A stretch of 64,000 nt of DNA, from positions 41,118-105,117 of the forward strand of contig JAHDWN010000010.1 of NCBI GenBank assembly GCA_023382675.1, given 5' to 3'. Below the pieces are notes generated by a model. That model was not told the DNA's origin. It ran no database searches and saw nothing but the letters and a program-made list of their open reading frames with translations. The position numbers and the translations under genes were made by a program. This stretch comes from Anaerolineae bacterium. GTDB lineage: Bacteria; Chloroflexota; Anaerolineae; Aggregatilineales; Phototrophicaceae. Positions 25,961 through 33,376 of this stretch are shown piece after piece (within the stretch, counting starts at the first letter, position 1; each line of letters starts with the position of its first letter).

Positions 25961-26731
25961 CTACGACTGTGTCGGGCGTGGCGCTAAGACAAAGACAAAT
26001 GCTGCCGCAAACAGACCTGGCATGATGTTTTTGAGACCCGGCGTGCCTTCATAGGGCACTTCGCGAACAATGCTAAATCCGAGCTGTTTTGCCCACCAGT
26101 GAAAATCTGCTCGCGTCCAGTAACGCAAATGCTCGCCGGGCGTGACCACCCATTGCAGCGGGAATCGCCCCAGGAGCAGACGCAGCCGGTGCTGGTGAAA
26201 CCCGGTATTCGGTACGGAGACGATCAGGCCTTTGCGGGCGAAAGGACGCAGGTCGATCAGCAGTTTTTCCGGGTCGGGGATGTGTTCGATGATCTCGGAC
26301 ATGATGATGTAGTCGAACGATTCATGCACAAATTTGCTCACCGGCTCGTTAATGTCGGCCAGCGTGACGTTCAGGCCGTGCGCTTGGCAGAAATCGACCG
26401 CTTTCTGTGAGACATCCAATCCGTAGCCCTCGACGCCCTTTTCTCGGATGATGTATTCGAGCAGTGCGCCATCGCCGACGCCGAGATCAAGCACGCGGTC
26501 GCCTTTGGTGACGATGCTGGCGAAGACCTGGGCGCGTCGCAGTCGCCACGGTGACAGAATACCCAGACCGGATTGCGCTTTGCTGTCCCAGTATTCGTCG
26601 TAATCAACCACGCCGACTCGCGCCGTAGTCGGATAGGCCACGAGGCGGCGTAAGCCTCGATAGCGGTTTGCCAGCCACAGATAGGGAGCACGCAGGGGTG
26701 AATTGCGCAGGGTCGATTTCAGTTCTTGCAT
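25961..26731 (-). CDS. Class I SAM-dependent methyltransferase
   Basis: A 256-residue enzyme with the SAM-binding motif I VLDLGVGDGALLEYI (about 90-104), motif II region YGLDVSQKAV, DINEP, and SFDYIIMSEIIEHIPDPEKLL, an acidic motif III/IV typical of MetW/UbiE-like methyltransferases. C-terminal WVTPGEHLRYWTRADFHWWAKQLGF is common in polysaccharide-cluster methyltransferases. Substrate unknown; sugar or lipid methylation is a reasonable guess from the neighbours. Separated by 95 nt from murJ on the same strand. Confidence 0.88.
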   Translation of the reverse strand: MQELKSTLRNSPLRAPYLWLANRYRGLRRLVAYPTTARVGVVDYDEYWDSKAQSGLGILSPWRLRRAQVFASIVTKGDRVLDLGVGDGALLEYIIREKGVEGYGLDVSQKAVDFCQAHGLNVTLADINEPVSKFVHESFDYIIMSEIIEHIPDPEKLLIDLRPFARKGLIVSVPNTGFHQHRLRLLLGRFPLQWVVTPGEHLRYWTRADFHWWAKQLGFSIVREVPYEGTPGLKNIMPGLFAAAFVFVLAPRPTQS

Positions 26732-26851
26732 GATGATCTTTTGCTCAACTGGCCGCGCTGCTGCGTCCGGTCTTTCCGAAGCTTGCTCAATGAATGGACT
26801 ATCGAGCGAACGCGCCCGATTATACAGGTTGCTGTGAGTGTCTACCGAGGG

Positions 26852-27961
26852 CTATTTCAACACGGCAGACACAATGGTATCTATGTGCTCCGCCAGCCGA
26901 TCTTCGCTGAACAAGCGCGCGCTCTGGGACGCGGCCCCCATTGACAAGCGGGCGCGCAGCACGGGATTGCGCAGCGTGAGCAGTTGTTCCGCGTAGTCAT
27001 GGCCATTGTCGGCGATCACTACATTCACGCCATCGACATAAGGATAACCACCCAGTGCGCTCCGCTGCATGATCGTAGGTATGGTGTTGCAGAGCATTGC
27101 CAGGGCTTGCGGTATTGTCATCAGATGCGTTGTCGGAGGCACGATGGCGATGTCCATGTCCGCCAGAAACGACTCAATGCTGGGAATGTCGGGATCCAAA
27201 ATGATGTTGGGAGACGCAATAGGCAGGGCAGGGGGCGGATTGGCCGGAATGTGGAAGACGAATCCGTTCGGTGCTGCCGAGTCCACACTCGGCGCAATGA
27301 TGTCGTAGAGTGCGCCCAGTGAGTCTGCGTCATCGCCTGGAAGGATGTAGGCCACACGCAATGGGCGGGCAGGAAATGGCGGTCGCGAGGGGCGCAATTG
27401 GTGCGCCAGTGACAGTAGCGGCAGCAAATAGGCTGTTTGCGCTGTGCCCACGTATGATCGCCGCTCAGATGGGCTGGCGGCGGCGAAGATGCTCGTCACG
27501 CCGGTCACCCGCCGGTTGTGACTTGGATCCGTTGTGTCGCCAACCGACCTGATGACAGTGGGTATTCTTCGGCGATGCGCTCGCTCAGCCGCCATCCATA
27601 GGTGGCTGCCGTGACACCAGACTGCGTCGGGCGGCCAATCATTCATCAGGAGTTCGAGGGCACGCAGGAAAGAGGTGACCGACTCCGAGGGGATTCCATA
27701 GTCGTCAGCCTGCATCCGATTGGGCGGACGGCGCGCGCCTGAACGCTGCTTCTCCTCCGCCACCAGAGTGACCGGGATACCCTCGGATGCGTACAAGCTG
27801 CGCGCATCGCTCTCAGTTTGATCTGGCGCAAGACCTGTCAACAGGTACACGTCATGCCCTGACCTGCTGAGGTGCTGCAAACTAAGCAGCAAATCCTGCT
27901 CGAACAGACTCGGACTCGTGAGCGACTTGATCGCCGGGGCAACGGCGAGCAAACGAGCCAT
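26852..27961 (-). CDS. Glycosyltransferase (GT-B type)
   Basis: A 369-residue putative GT4-like enzyme: N-terminal Rossmann fold opening with LLLSLQHLSRSGHDVYLLTG, a later PSAPNGFVFHIPAN region, PDIPSIESFLADMDIAIVPPTTHLMTIPQALAM and PYVDGVNVVIADNGHDYAEQLL, which fits the C-terminal donor-binding domain of retaining glycosyltransferases (E-x7-E-like). The ATG at 27961 overlaps the preceding flippase stop by 1 nt (TGATG), showing translational coupling. Likely acts on the lipid-linked intermediate moved by that flippase. Confidence 0.8.
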   Translation of the reverse strand: MARLLAVAPAIKSLTSPSLFEQDLLLSLQHLSRSGHDVYLLTGLAPDQTESDARSLYASEGIPVTLVAEEKQRSGARRPPNRMQADDYGIPSESVTSFLRALELLMNDWPPDAVWCHGSHLWMAAERAHRRRIPTVIRSVGDTTDPSHNRRVTGVTSIFAAASPSERRSYVGTAQTAYLLPLLSLAHQLRPSRPPFPARPLRVAYILPGDDADSLGALYDIIAPSVDSAAPNGFVFHIPANPPPALPIASPNIILDPDIPSIESFLADMDIAIVPPTTHLMTIPQALAMLCNTIPTIMQRSALGGYPYVDGVNVVIADNGHDYAEQLLTLRNPVLRARLSMGAASQSARLFSEDRLAEHIDTIVSAVLK

Positions 27962-29349
27962 CAGCGTCTCCACAGCTCGCGCAGGGCGACCACGGTAGTC
28001 AGTGTTACCGAAATAATGAAAATCAGATTGATCGTCCATGCGCCGCTTTGCGCAGCATAGGACTCCAGCAAGCTCAGGTAAGGTTCAGGAGTGGCAATGG
28101 CGAACGGCGCGGGTGTGATGTGCCACTGCGTGATCAGACCATAACCGATGGCAAGACCTGCCACGAGACTGACGATCTTAATGGCGATGATCCGCCACAT
28201 AACGTTGAGCGCCCGGTAAAGCGGCCCTAGAACGCCACCCACTGTCGTAACGATGCCCAGAAGCGCAAGCGCCATCACGGCGGGGATCGCCGGTATCCAG
28301 CGGTCTCCCAGCACCGGCGGCATCAACTGTGGCGCGAATAATGCCAGTGCGCCATAGACGAACATGCTGCCCAGTGCCAACACTATCAGTACACGTGGGA
28401 ACGCACGGCGCAAGCGCGCGAATTCTTTGCGTCCCACCATCTGGGGAACGACAGCTTGCATGTTATCGAAGACGGCAGACGTGAGGATAGACAGGTAGCT
28501 GATGCCGTTGAGCGCGAGACCAAGAAACCCGGCTGCGCGCGCGCCCGCCAGTGTGCCGACCAGTTGTAGCGGCAAGTGTGTGAAGTAGGCGGCCAGGTTC
28601 TTATCCACGGCGTTGGCAAAGCCGAACCAGAGATACTTTCGGGTCGGTACGCGCTGCGCACGGCGTGCGACCGTGATCAGAGAGGGGAGCGTCGGTTCGA
28701 CGGCCTGTCGCTCGCGTGCATATATCCACAAGGCCAGCAGCATCGTCGTGTAAGAATATACCAGCCGAGCGCCCACCAGCCCGGCTGCCGATGGTATCAG
28801 GATGACCGCCGCCAACACACATAGGGTAAGTACAAGTTGATTGGCGATACTCATGAACGCAATCGTGCGCATCTGCCTCCGGCTCTGCAAGCCGATGATG
28901 ACGAAATTGTAGAAACTGTCCGCAATTGCGGTAAACGCCAGTCCCGCCGCCAGCACACCGATTTGACTGTCGCCCTCATACAGCCGAGTGGTGACCACAG
29001 GCCCCAACAGCACAATCAACGCTGTGATCGTCAGGTTGACCATCGTCGTCACACGCACGTAAACCGCCAGCGCGTCCAGGATGTCGCGCGCGTCGCGTGT
29101 ACCCACCGCCATTCCCAGGTGTGTGCTGATACTTGTCGGAATACCGGTCAGATCGAGCGTGTGCCACAGCGTTACGAATCCCAGCGCCAGGTTGAAAACG
29201 CCATTGATCTCCGGGCCGAGCACGCGCCATGCGATCAGCGATGAGATCGCCGAAAGCAGGGTCGCGCCGGTTTTTCCAATTTGGAGCACGGCAGTATCGC
29301 GCGCAAATTTACTTTGGCGCAGGCGTCTGAAACTGGTTTGTAGTGTCAT
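27961..29349 (-). CDS. Wzx-like oligosaccharide flippase (MOP family)
   Basis: A 462-residue polytopic protein (about 12-14 TM) with an opening FARDTAVLQIGKTGATLLSAISSLIAWRVLGPEINGVFNLAL, the usual start of polysaccharide biosynthesis flippases that export lipid-linked repeat units or O-antigen-like chains. Stop codon overlaps the start of the glycosyltransferase. Together with the glycosyltransferase and methyltransferase it forms a short surface-polysaccharide operon. No polymerase (Wzy) or initiating transferase is seen in the window. Confidence 0.85.
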   Translation of the reverse strand: MTLQTSFRRLRQSKFARDTAVLQIGKTGATLLSAISSLIAWRVLGPEINGVFNLALGFVTLWHTLDLTGIPTSISTHLGMAVGTRDARDILDALAVYVRVTTMVNLTITALIVLLGPVVTTRLYEGDSQIGVLAAGLAFTAIADSFYNFVIIGLQSRRQMRTIAFMSIANQLVLTLCVLAAVILIPSAAGLVGARLVYSYTTMLLALWIYARERQAVEPTLPSLITVARRAQRVPTRKYLWFGFANAVDKNLAAYFTHLPLQLVGTLAGARAAGFLGLALNGISYLSILTSAVFDNMQAVVPQMVGRKEFARLRRAFPRVLIVLALGSMFVYGALALFAPQLMPPVLGDRWIPAIPAVMALALLGIVTTVGGVLGPLYRALNVMWRIIAIKIVSLVAGLAIGYGLITQWHITPAPFAIATPEPYLSLLESYAAQSGAWTINLIFIISVTLTTVVALRELWRR

Positions 29350-29393
29350 TATGTATTAGTGCCAGAGACGTTCAGGACGTTGCAGCGACGACG

Positions 29394-30545
29394 TCAGTTA
29401 AGCCGCTCAAGGATCGTACCGGTGCCCATGCCGCCGCCGCAGCACATCGTTTGCAAGCCGTAGCGCTTGTCGTGTGTCTCCAGTGCGTAGAGCAGCGTCG
29501 TCATCAAGCGCGCACCGCTTGCGCCAAGCGGATGGCCGAGCGCAATCGCACCACCGTGGACGTTTACCCGGTTCATATCCGGGTTGATTTCGCGCTGCCA
29601 CATGCCAATGACGGCAGCGAAGGCTTCATTGACTTCGAACAGATCGATCTGGTCGAGTGTCATCCCCGCACGCGCCAATACTTTGCGTGTCGCTGCGATT
29701 GGCCCGGTCAGCATCAGATGCGGATCGCTGCCCACGGTGGCGGCGCTGACGAGGCGCGCTTTTGGCTTCAGGCCGAGCTGTTCGGCTTTTTCGCGGCTCA
29801 TCAACACCAGCGCCGCTGCACCATCGCTGATCTGGCTGCTGTTGCCAGCGGTTGTCACGCCGTCTGCGCTGAACGCCGGTTGCAGCGTTGCCATCTTCTC
29901 CAGCGAAGCATTAGCGCGAAACCCCTGATCCTGCGTGACCGTCAGCGCTTGACCTTCGTCGTCAATGCCTTCAATCGGCGTGATTTCATGCGTCAGCCAG
30001 CCTTTGGCGGTGGCCTGGGCGGCCTTGACGTGACTTTCGTAACCGATCTGATCGACCTCGGCGCGTGAAATCTGCCATTTCTGCGCGATCTCGTCAGCAG
30101 CCAGACCCTGAGGGATGATGTTGTACGCATCCATAATTCGGTCGGTGAATGGTTGACCAGTACCCAGGCTTGAACCCATGGGCACACGTGTCATGCTTTC
30201 GACGCCGCCCGCTACGATGATCTCCGCCTGCCCGGACGCGATCATTGCTGCCGCCAGATGGACACTCTGCTGGCTGCTGCCGCATTGAAAATCGACGGTG
30301 GTGCCAGGAACTTCCAACGGCAGACCCGCATCCAGCACCACATTGCGGGCCAGATTGAAGGTTTGTTCGCTCACCTGACTCACGCAGCCCATGATCACGT
30401 GCTCTACCAGTGAAGGATTGAGATTCGCCCTTGCCAGCGCTTCACAAAGCGCCGTCGATCCGAGTCGTACCGGGTGGACTTCACGTAACCAACCATTGCG
30501 CTTGCCGACCGGCGTGCGTGCTGCCGAAACAATGACTACATCCAT
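29394..30545 (-). CDS. Acetyl-CoA acetyltransferase (thiolase)
   Basis: Thiolase of 383 residues: either forms acetoacetyl-CoA from two acetyl-CoA or cleaves longer 3-ketoacyl-CoA. Seen: N-terminal VIVSAARTPVGKRNGWL, nucleophilic cysteine in VDFQCGSSQQSVHLAAAMI (Cys near 89), VNEAFAAVIGMW, the catalytic His in VHGGAIALGHPLGASGARL and the second Cys in MCCGGGMGTGTI. All catalytic residues are intact. GAGG SD before ATG 30545. It has no fatty-acid oxidation neighbours, so chain-length preference cannot be predicted. Confidence 0.95.
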   Translation of the reverse strand: MDVVIVSAARTPVGKRNGWLREVHPVRLGSTALCEALARANLNPSLVEHVIMGCVSQVSEQTFNLARNVVLDAGLPLEVPGTTVDFQCGSSQQSVHLAAAMIASGQAEIIVAGGVESMTRVPMGSSLGTGQPFTDRIMDAYNIIPQGLAADEIAQKWQISRAEVDQIGYESHVKAAQATAKGWLTHEITPIEGIDDEGQALTVTQDQGFRANASLEKMATLQPAFSADGVTTAGNSSQISDGAAALVLMSREKAEQLGLKPKARLVSAATVGSDPHLMLTGPIAATRKVLARAGMTLDQIDLFEVNEAFAAVIGMWQREINPDMNRVNVHGGAIALGHPLGASGARLMTTLLYALETHDKRYGLQTMCCGGGMGTGTILERLN

Positions 30546-30687
30546 CGTCGCCCTCGTGTGATGCTCAGAACCAATCCATTATGCCCATCATACCTGATTT
30601 CACAGTATCGAAGGAAGCGCGTGATTCTGCCTCTAGCGTGCGTGCAATCGTTTCGTTAGGCTTGATGGTCTACGAAAGGAGCGCCCT

Positions 30688-31578
30688 GTGAATGGTAATC
30701 GAAGAATTCCATGGCTCAAGCTTATATTCGATGTCGTCTTGCTTGCTGCCGGGGCGCTTATCTCGGCAGTTGGGGTGATCGTTTTCCAGGTTCCGTTTAA
30801 CATCGCTCCAGGCGGCGTTTCTGGCCTGGCCATCATCATCAGCCACCTGGCTGGTGGGCTGCCAATCGGGTTGCTGGTACTGATCGGCAATATCCCGATT
30901 CAACTGGTTGCGTATCGGATTTTGGGCGGATGGCGTTCGATCATTGCTACACTCTTCGCCGTTATTCTGTATTCGGTGCTAATTGACATTCTCACGCCCG
31001 TGCTGGCAGGCCATGCCCTCAGTGACGATGTCTTTCTCAATGCGCTGTATGCAGGCGTTGTCGGCGGCGTCGGTGGCGGGTTGGTGTACCGGGCAGGGGG
31101 CACTCTCGGCGGTACTTCGACGCTGGGGCGGATCTTGCAGGTGAAGTATGGCACGCCGTTGAGCAGCAGCACGCTCTATACCGACAGTGGTGTGGTCTTG
31201 CTCGCCGGTCTGGTCTTCGGCTGGGAAGGAGCGTTATACGCTATCGTTGCTTTGTTCGTTGGCGGCGCAGTCTCCGATTACATTCTCGAAGGCCCCAGTG
31301 TCATCCGCACCGCCACCATCATCACCGACTACCCGGACACCGTCGCGCAGGCCATCATCCAGCAGATGGGACGCGGCGTGACTTCCTGGCAGGGGACGGG
31401 CATGTTTACGCATAAAGATCGCGGTGTGCTGTTCGTAACGGTGGGACGTCAACAGGTAGGGGCACTGCGGCGCGTGGTGCGCGAGGCTGATGTACACGCA
31501 TTCCTGGTCATAGGGCAGGGGCACGCTGCTTACGGTCAGGGATTCCGCGAAATTAGCGGTGATGAACTCGTCGGATGA
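30688..31578 (+). CDS. YitT family membrane protein
   Basis: A 296-residue protein with N-terminal membrane segments (DUF161-like repeats: LIFDVVLLAAGALISAVGVIVF, GLAIIISHLAGGLPIGLLVLIGN, and later helices) and a C-terminal soluble DUF2179 domain (about 210-290) with GVTSWQGTGMFTHKDRGVLFVTVGRQQVGALRRVV. Family proteins are widespread; their transport or signalling role is not established. GTG 30688 has an AAGGAG SD 6 nt away. Confidence 0.88.
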   Translation: MNGNRRIPWLKLIFDVVLLAAGALISAVGVIVFQVPFNIAPGGVSGLAIIISHLAGGLPIGLLVLIGNIPIQLVAYRILGGWRSIIATLFAVILYSVLIDILTPVLAGHALSDDVFLNALYAGVVGGVGGGLVYRAGGTLGGTSTLGRILQVKYGTPLSSSTLYTDSGVVLLAGLVFGWEGALYAIVALFVGGAVSDYILEGPSVIRTATIITDYPDTVAQAIIQQMGRGVTSWQGTGMFTHKDRGVLFVTVGRQQVGALRRVVREADVHAFLVIGQGHAAYGQGFREISGDELVG

Positions 31579-31598
31579 TCTCGTTTGAGCCAATTTAA

Positions 31599-31624
31599 AA
31601 CGCCCGGTCGATTATCCGGGCGTT
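31599..31624. terminator. Bidirectional hairpin between YitT and the BTAD regulator
   Basis: AACGCCCGG pairs perfectly with CCGGGCGTT around TCGATTAT. On the minus strand it is followed by TTAAATTGG, giving a modest T run; it lies 20 nt after the YitT stop and 23 nt before the regulator stop. Confidence 0.75.
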
Positions 31625-31647
31625 CAAGTCTTGTGTCTTCTCGGTAG

Positions 31648-32949
31648 CTATAGACGCTGTTCGATCAAGCTGTAGAGGTTGCGTGTTTCAAGCGACGGCT
31701 CAATTCCTAATGTGTCTTTGAGCTGCTTCACCAGCCGCTGATAGTGAGCACGCGCGTCTTCTACCATGCCGATGTGAAGGTAGAGCGCCATGACTTCGCG
31801 ATGAATATCCTCTCGTTCAGGCGTCTCTTTGAGTGCGCGCAGGAACAGGCCCAACGCCTTTTCATGTTCTTCGCGGCGCTTCGCAATCCGTCCAATGCTG
31901 ATCAATGCCTGGCCGTACAGGGTGCGCAGACGCGTGCGTCGCTCCACCATCCACGGCATTTCCAGCCCTTGCAGGAAGGGACCTTGATACAGGTCGATGG
32001 CACGGCTGAGGAGCATGACTTCTTCGCGATCATCCATCGTCAACAGCGCGCGTTCAACCGCTGTCTCAAAATCCTCGACATCATAATGACGAACAAGCTT
32101 ATCACTGGGCGTATAGAAACCGCTGCCGTATTGTGTCAATTCGTAGCTGCCCGGTTCCTCTATCTTCATGCCAATGCGCTCGCTAATCTTGCGCTTGGTC
32201 ACATGGAACACATTGGTAGCATCCTTGACCGGCAAGTCCGGCCAAAATGTCGTAAATATTTCATCACGTGTAACGAGCGGATTATCCATAAAATAGAAGA
32301 ACAAGTTACGCGGGAGTGCCCCATCCCAATTCGTGATAGCAACACCATTCACAAGAACGTGACCACGCCCCAGGGCATAGACTTCAAGTTGTGGCTTTAC
32401 CGTTTCCTCGACACGGAAGATGAGATCGTCTTTTCTACGCTCCGTACCCAACACTACCGCATCGCCGCGTTCCACAAAACCATACCAAGGTTGGTGGGTG
32501 AGTAGGCGCGAACTGAGGGCTATTTGTATGTTCGCAGGGACGTTATTGATCAGTTCGGTGAAAAAGGTATTCATCGCGTCGTCGAACGGGATGCGGTCGA
32601 ATTCGTCGATGTAGAAGATCAGAGATGATTTCTTGCTGTGGGCTTTCAGGTCTTCTGCTAGTGCCTGCCCCAGGCGCTTGGCATCGATTCCTTCAAGTGC
32701 AGCATCAAGGTTCTTACCAAAACCTTTAATGGAAGAGCCAAAATCACTAATTAAACCTTGCAACCATAAATGTAATGTATTTTGTTCAGCAGTGATGCGG
32801 TAGTAGAGGAGATCTTCTCCACCTGATTGTAAATAGTAGTTCAAGAAAACATTGCGATAATTAGTCCAGGGGTACAGTAATACTAATTTCTTCCCCTTCG
32901 TCCGTTCGCGAAAAGAGTCTAAGGATACATGTGCAATTTCACGAACGGT
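31648..32949 (-). CDS. BTAD/SARP-type transcriptional regulator with degenerate NTPase-like N-terminus
   Basis: A 433-residue regulator. Residues about 20-190 look like a STAND/AAA-type module with a Walker-B-like IFYIDEFDRI, but the Walker-A position reads LYPWTNYRN and has no GxxxxGK[ST], so ATP binding is doubtful. The C-terminal part is an OmpR-like DNA-binding domain (LPRNLFFYFMDNPLVTRDEIFTTFWPD, then VFHVTKRKIS) plus a TPR-like bacterial transcriptional activation domain (YDVEDFETAVERALL, AHYQRLVKQLKDTLGIEPS). The ATG at 32949 has GAGG 5 nt upstream. Divergent from the histidine kinase. Confidence 0.85.
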   Translation of the reverse strand, partial: TVREIAHVSLDSFRERTKGKKLVLLYPWTNYRNVFLNYYLQSGGEDLLYYRITAEQNTLHLWLQGLISDFGSSIKGFGKNLDAALEGIDAKRLGQALAEDLKAHSKKSSLIFYIDEFDRIPFDDAMNTFFTELINNVPANIQIALSSRLLTHQPWYGFVERGDAVVLGTERRKDDLIFRVEETVKPQLEVYALGRGHVLVNGVAITNWDGALPRNLFFYFMDNPLVTRDEIFTTFWPDLPVKDATNVFHVTKRKISERIGMKIEEPGSYELTQYGSGFYTPSDKLVRHYDVEDFETAVERALLTMDDREEVMLLSRAIDLYQGPFLQGLEMPWMVERRTRLRTLYGQALISIGRIAKRREEHEKALGLFLRALKETPEREDIHREVMALYLHIGMVEDARAHYQRLVKQLKDTLGIEPSLETRNLYSLIEQRL

Positions 32950-33000
32950 CATAATTACCTCAGCTATGTCGTCTATAGCAAAAGCGTATTGGGGCAAATA

Positions 33001-33014
33001 AGCACAAATGTGCT
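33001..33014. promoter_or_regulatory. Palindrome AGCACA-AA-TGTGCT near the regulator promoter
   Basis: Perfect 6-bp inverted repeat with 2-nt spacer, 52 nt upstream of the BTAD regulator ATG and close to the presumed -35 region of that gene. Size suits a dimeric repressor or autoregulatory site. No protein is assigned. Confidence 0.45.
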
Positions 33015-33041
33015 ACTACGAAATCACCCAATACTACATTT

Positions 33042-33070
33042 GCAGACCATATTAGCTATGTATGGTCTGC
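33042..33070. repeat. 9-bp inverted repeat with 11-nt loop
   Basis: GCAGACCAT / ATGGTCTGC, perfect arms around ATTAGCTATGT. It lies about 95 nt upstream of the regulator gene and about 300 nt upstream of the kinase. It could be an operator or a hairpin; neither flank has a clear T run, which argues against a terminator. Confidence 0.5.
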
Positions 33071-33311
33071 TTGTCAATATGTTATCTGGTGGGGAGTGGC
33101 GATTTTTACGTGCTGATTCTCTCGTATAACAGAATAGTGATAAGACTGTAATTCATAAAATCGATTTACATAGTCATCAAATTTATTATATACGAATCAT
33201 CATCTGAATCATTATCTATGGTTAGGAAAATCGAACGGTATAAAGCTACCTGAATGACTATTATCATCTCCTCAAAAGGCTGTCGCACGGATGCGCTCAC
33301 AAAACTAGTGA

Positions 33312-33340
33312 TTGTGATAAGTGTACGATAAATGTATAAT
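33312..33340 (+). promoter_or_regulatory. Promoter of the histidine kinase with 11-bp direct repeat
   Basis: TTGTGA, 17 nt, TATAAT. Between the hexamers lie GATAAGTGTA (33316) and GATAAATGTA (33327), a tandem direct repeat of 11-bp period and 9/10 identity. OmpR/SARP-type DNA-binding domains bind direct repeats of this period, and the adjacent regulator has such a domain, so the pair may be its site. Confidence 0.55.
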
Positions 33341-33376
33341 TGAGCACAGGTATTGCGTTGATTTTAAAACAATTTT

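Larger units (their letters stand above)
32950..33376. other. AT-rich divergent regulatory spacer
   Basis: A 427-nt AT-rich region between the BTAD regulator (leftward) and the giant histidine kinase (rightward). It contains two inverted repeats (33001-33014, 33042-33070), a promoter with an internal direct repeat (33312-33340), and otherwise no gene. I saw no tRNA and no further long repeats in it. Confidence 0.7.
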
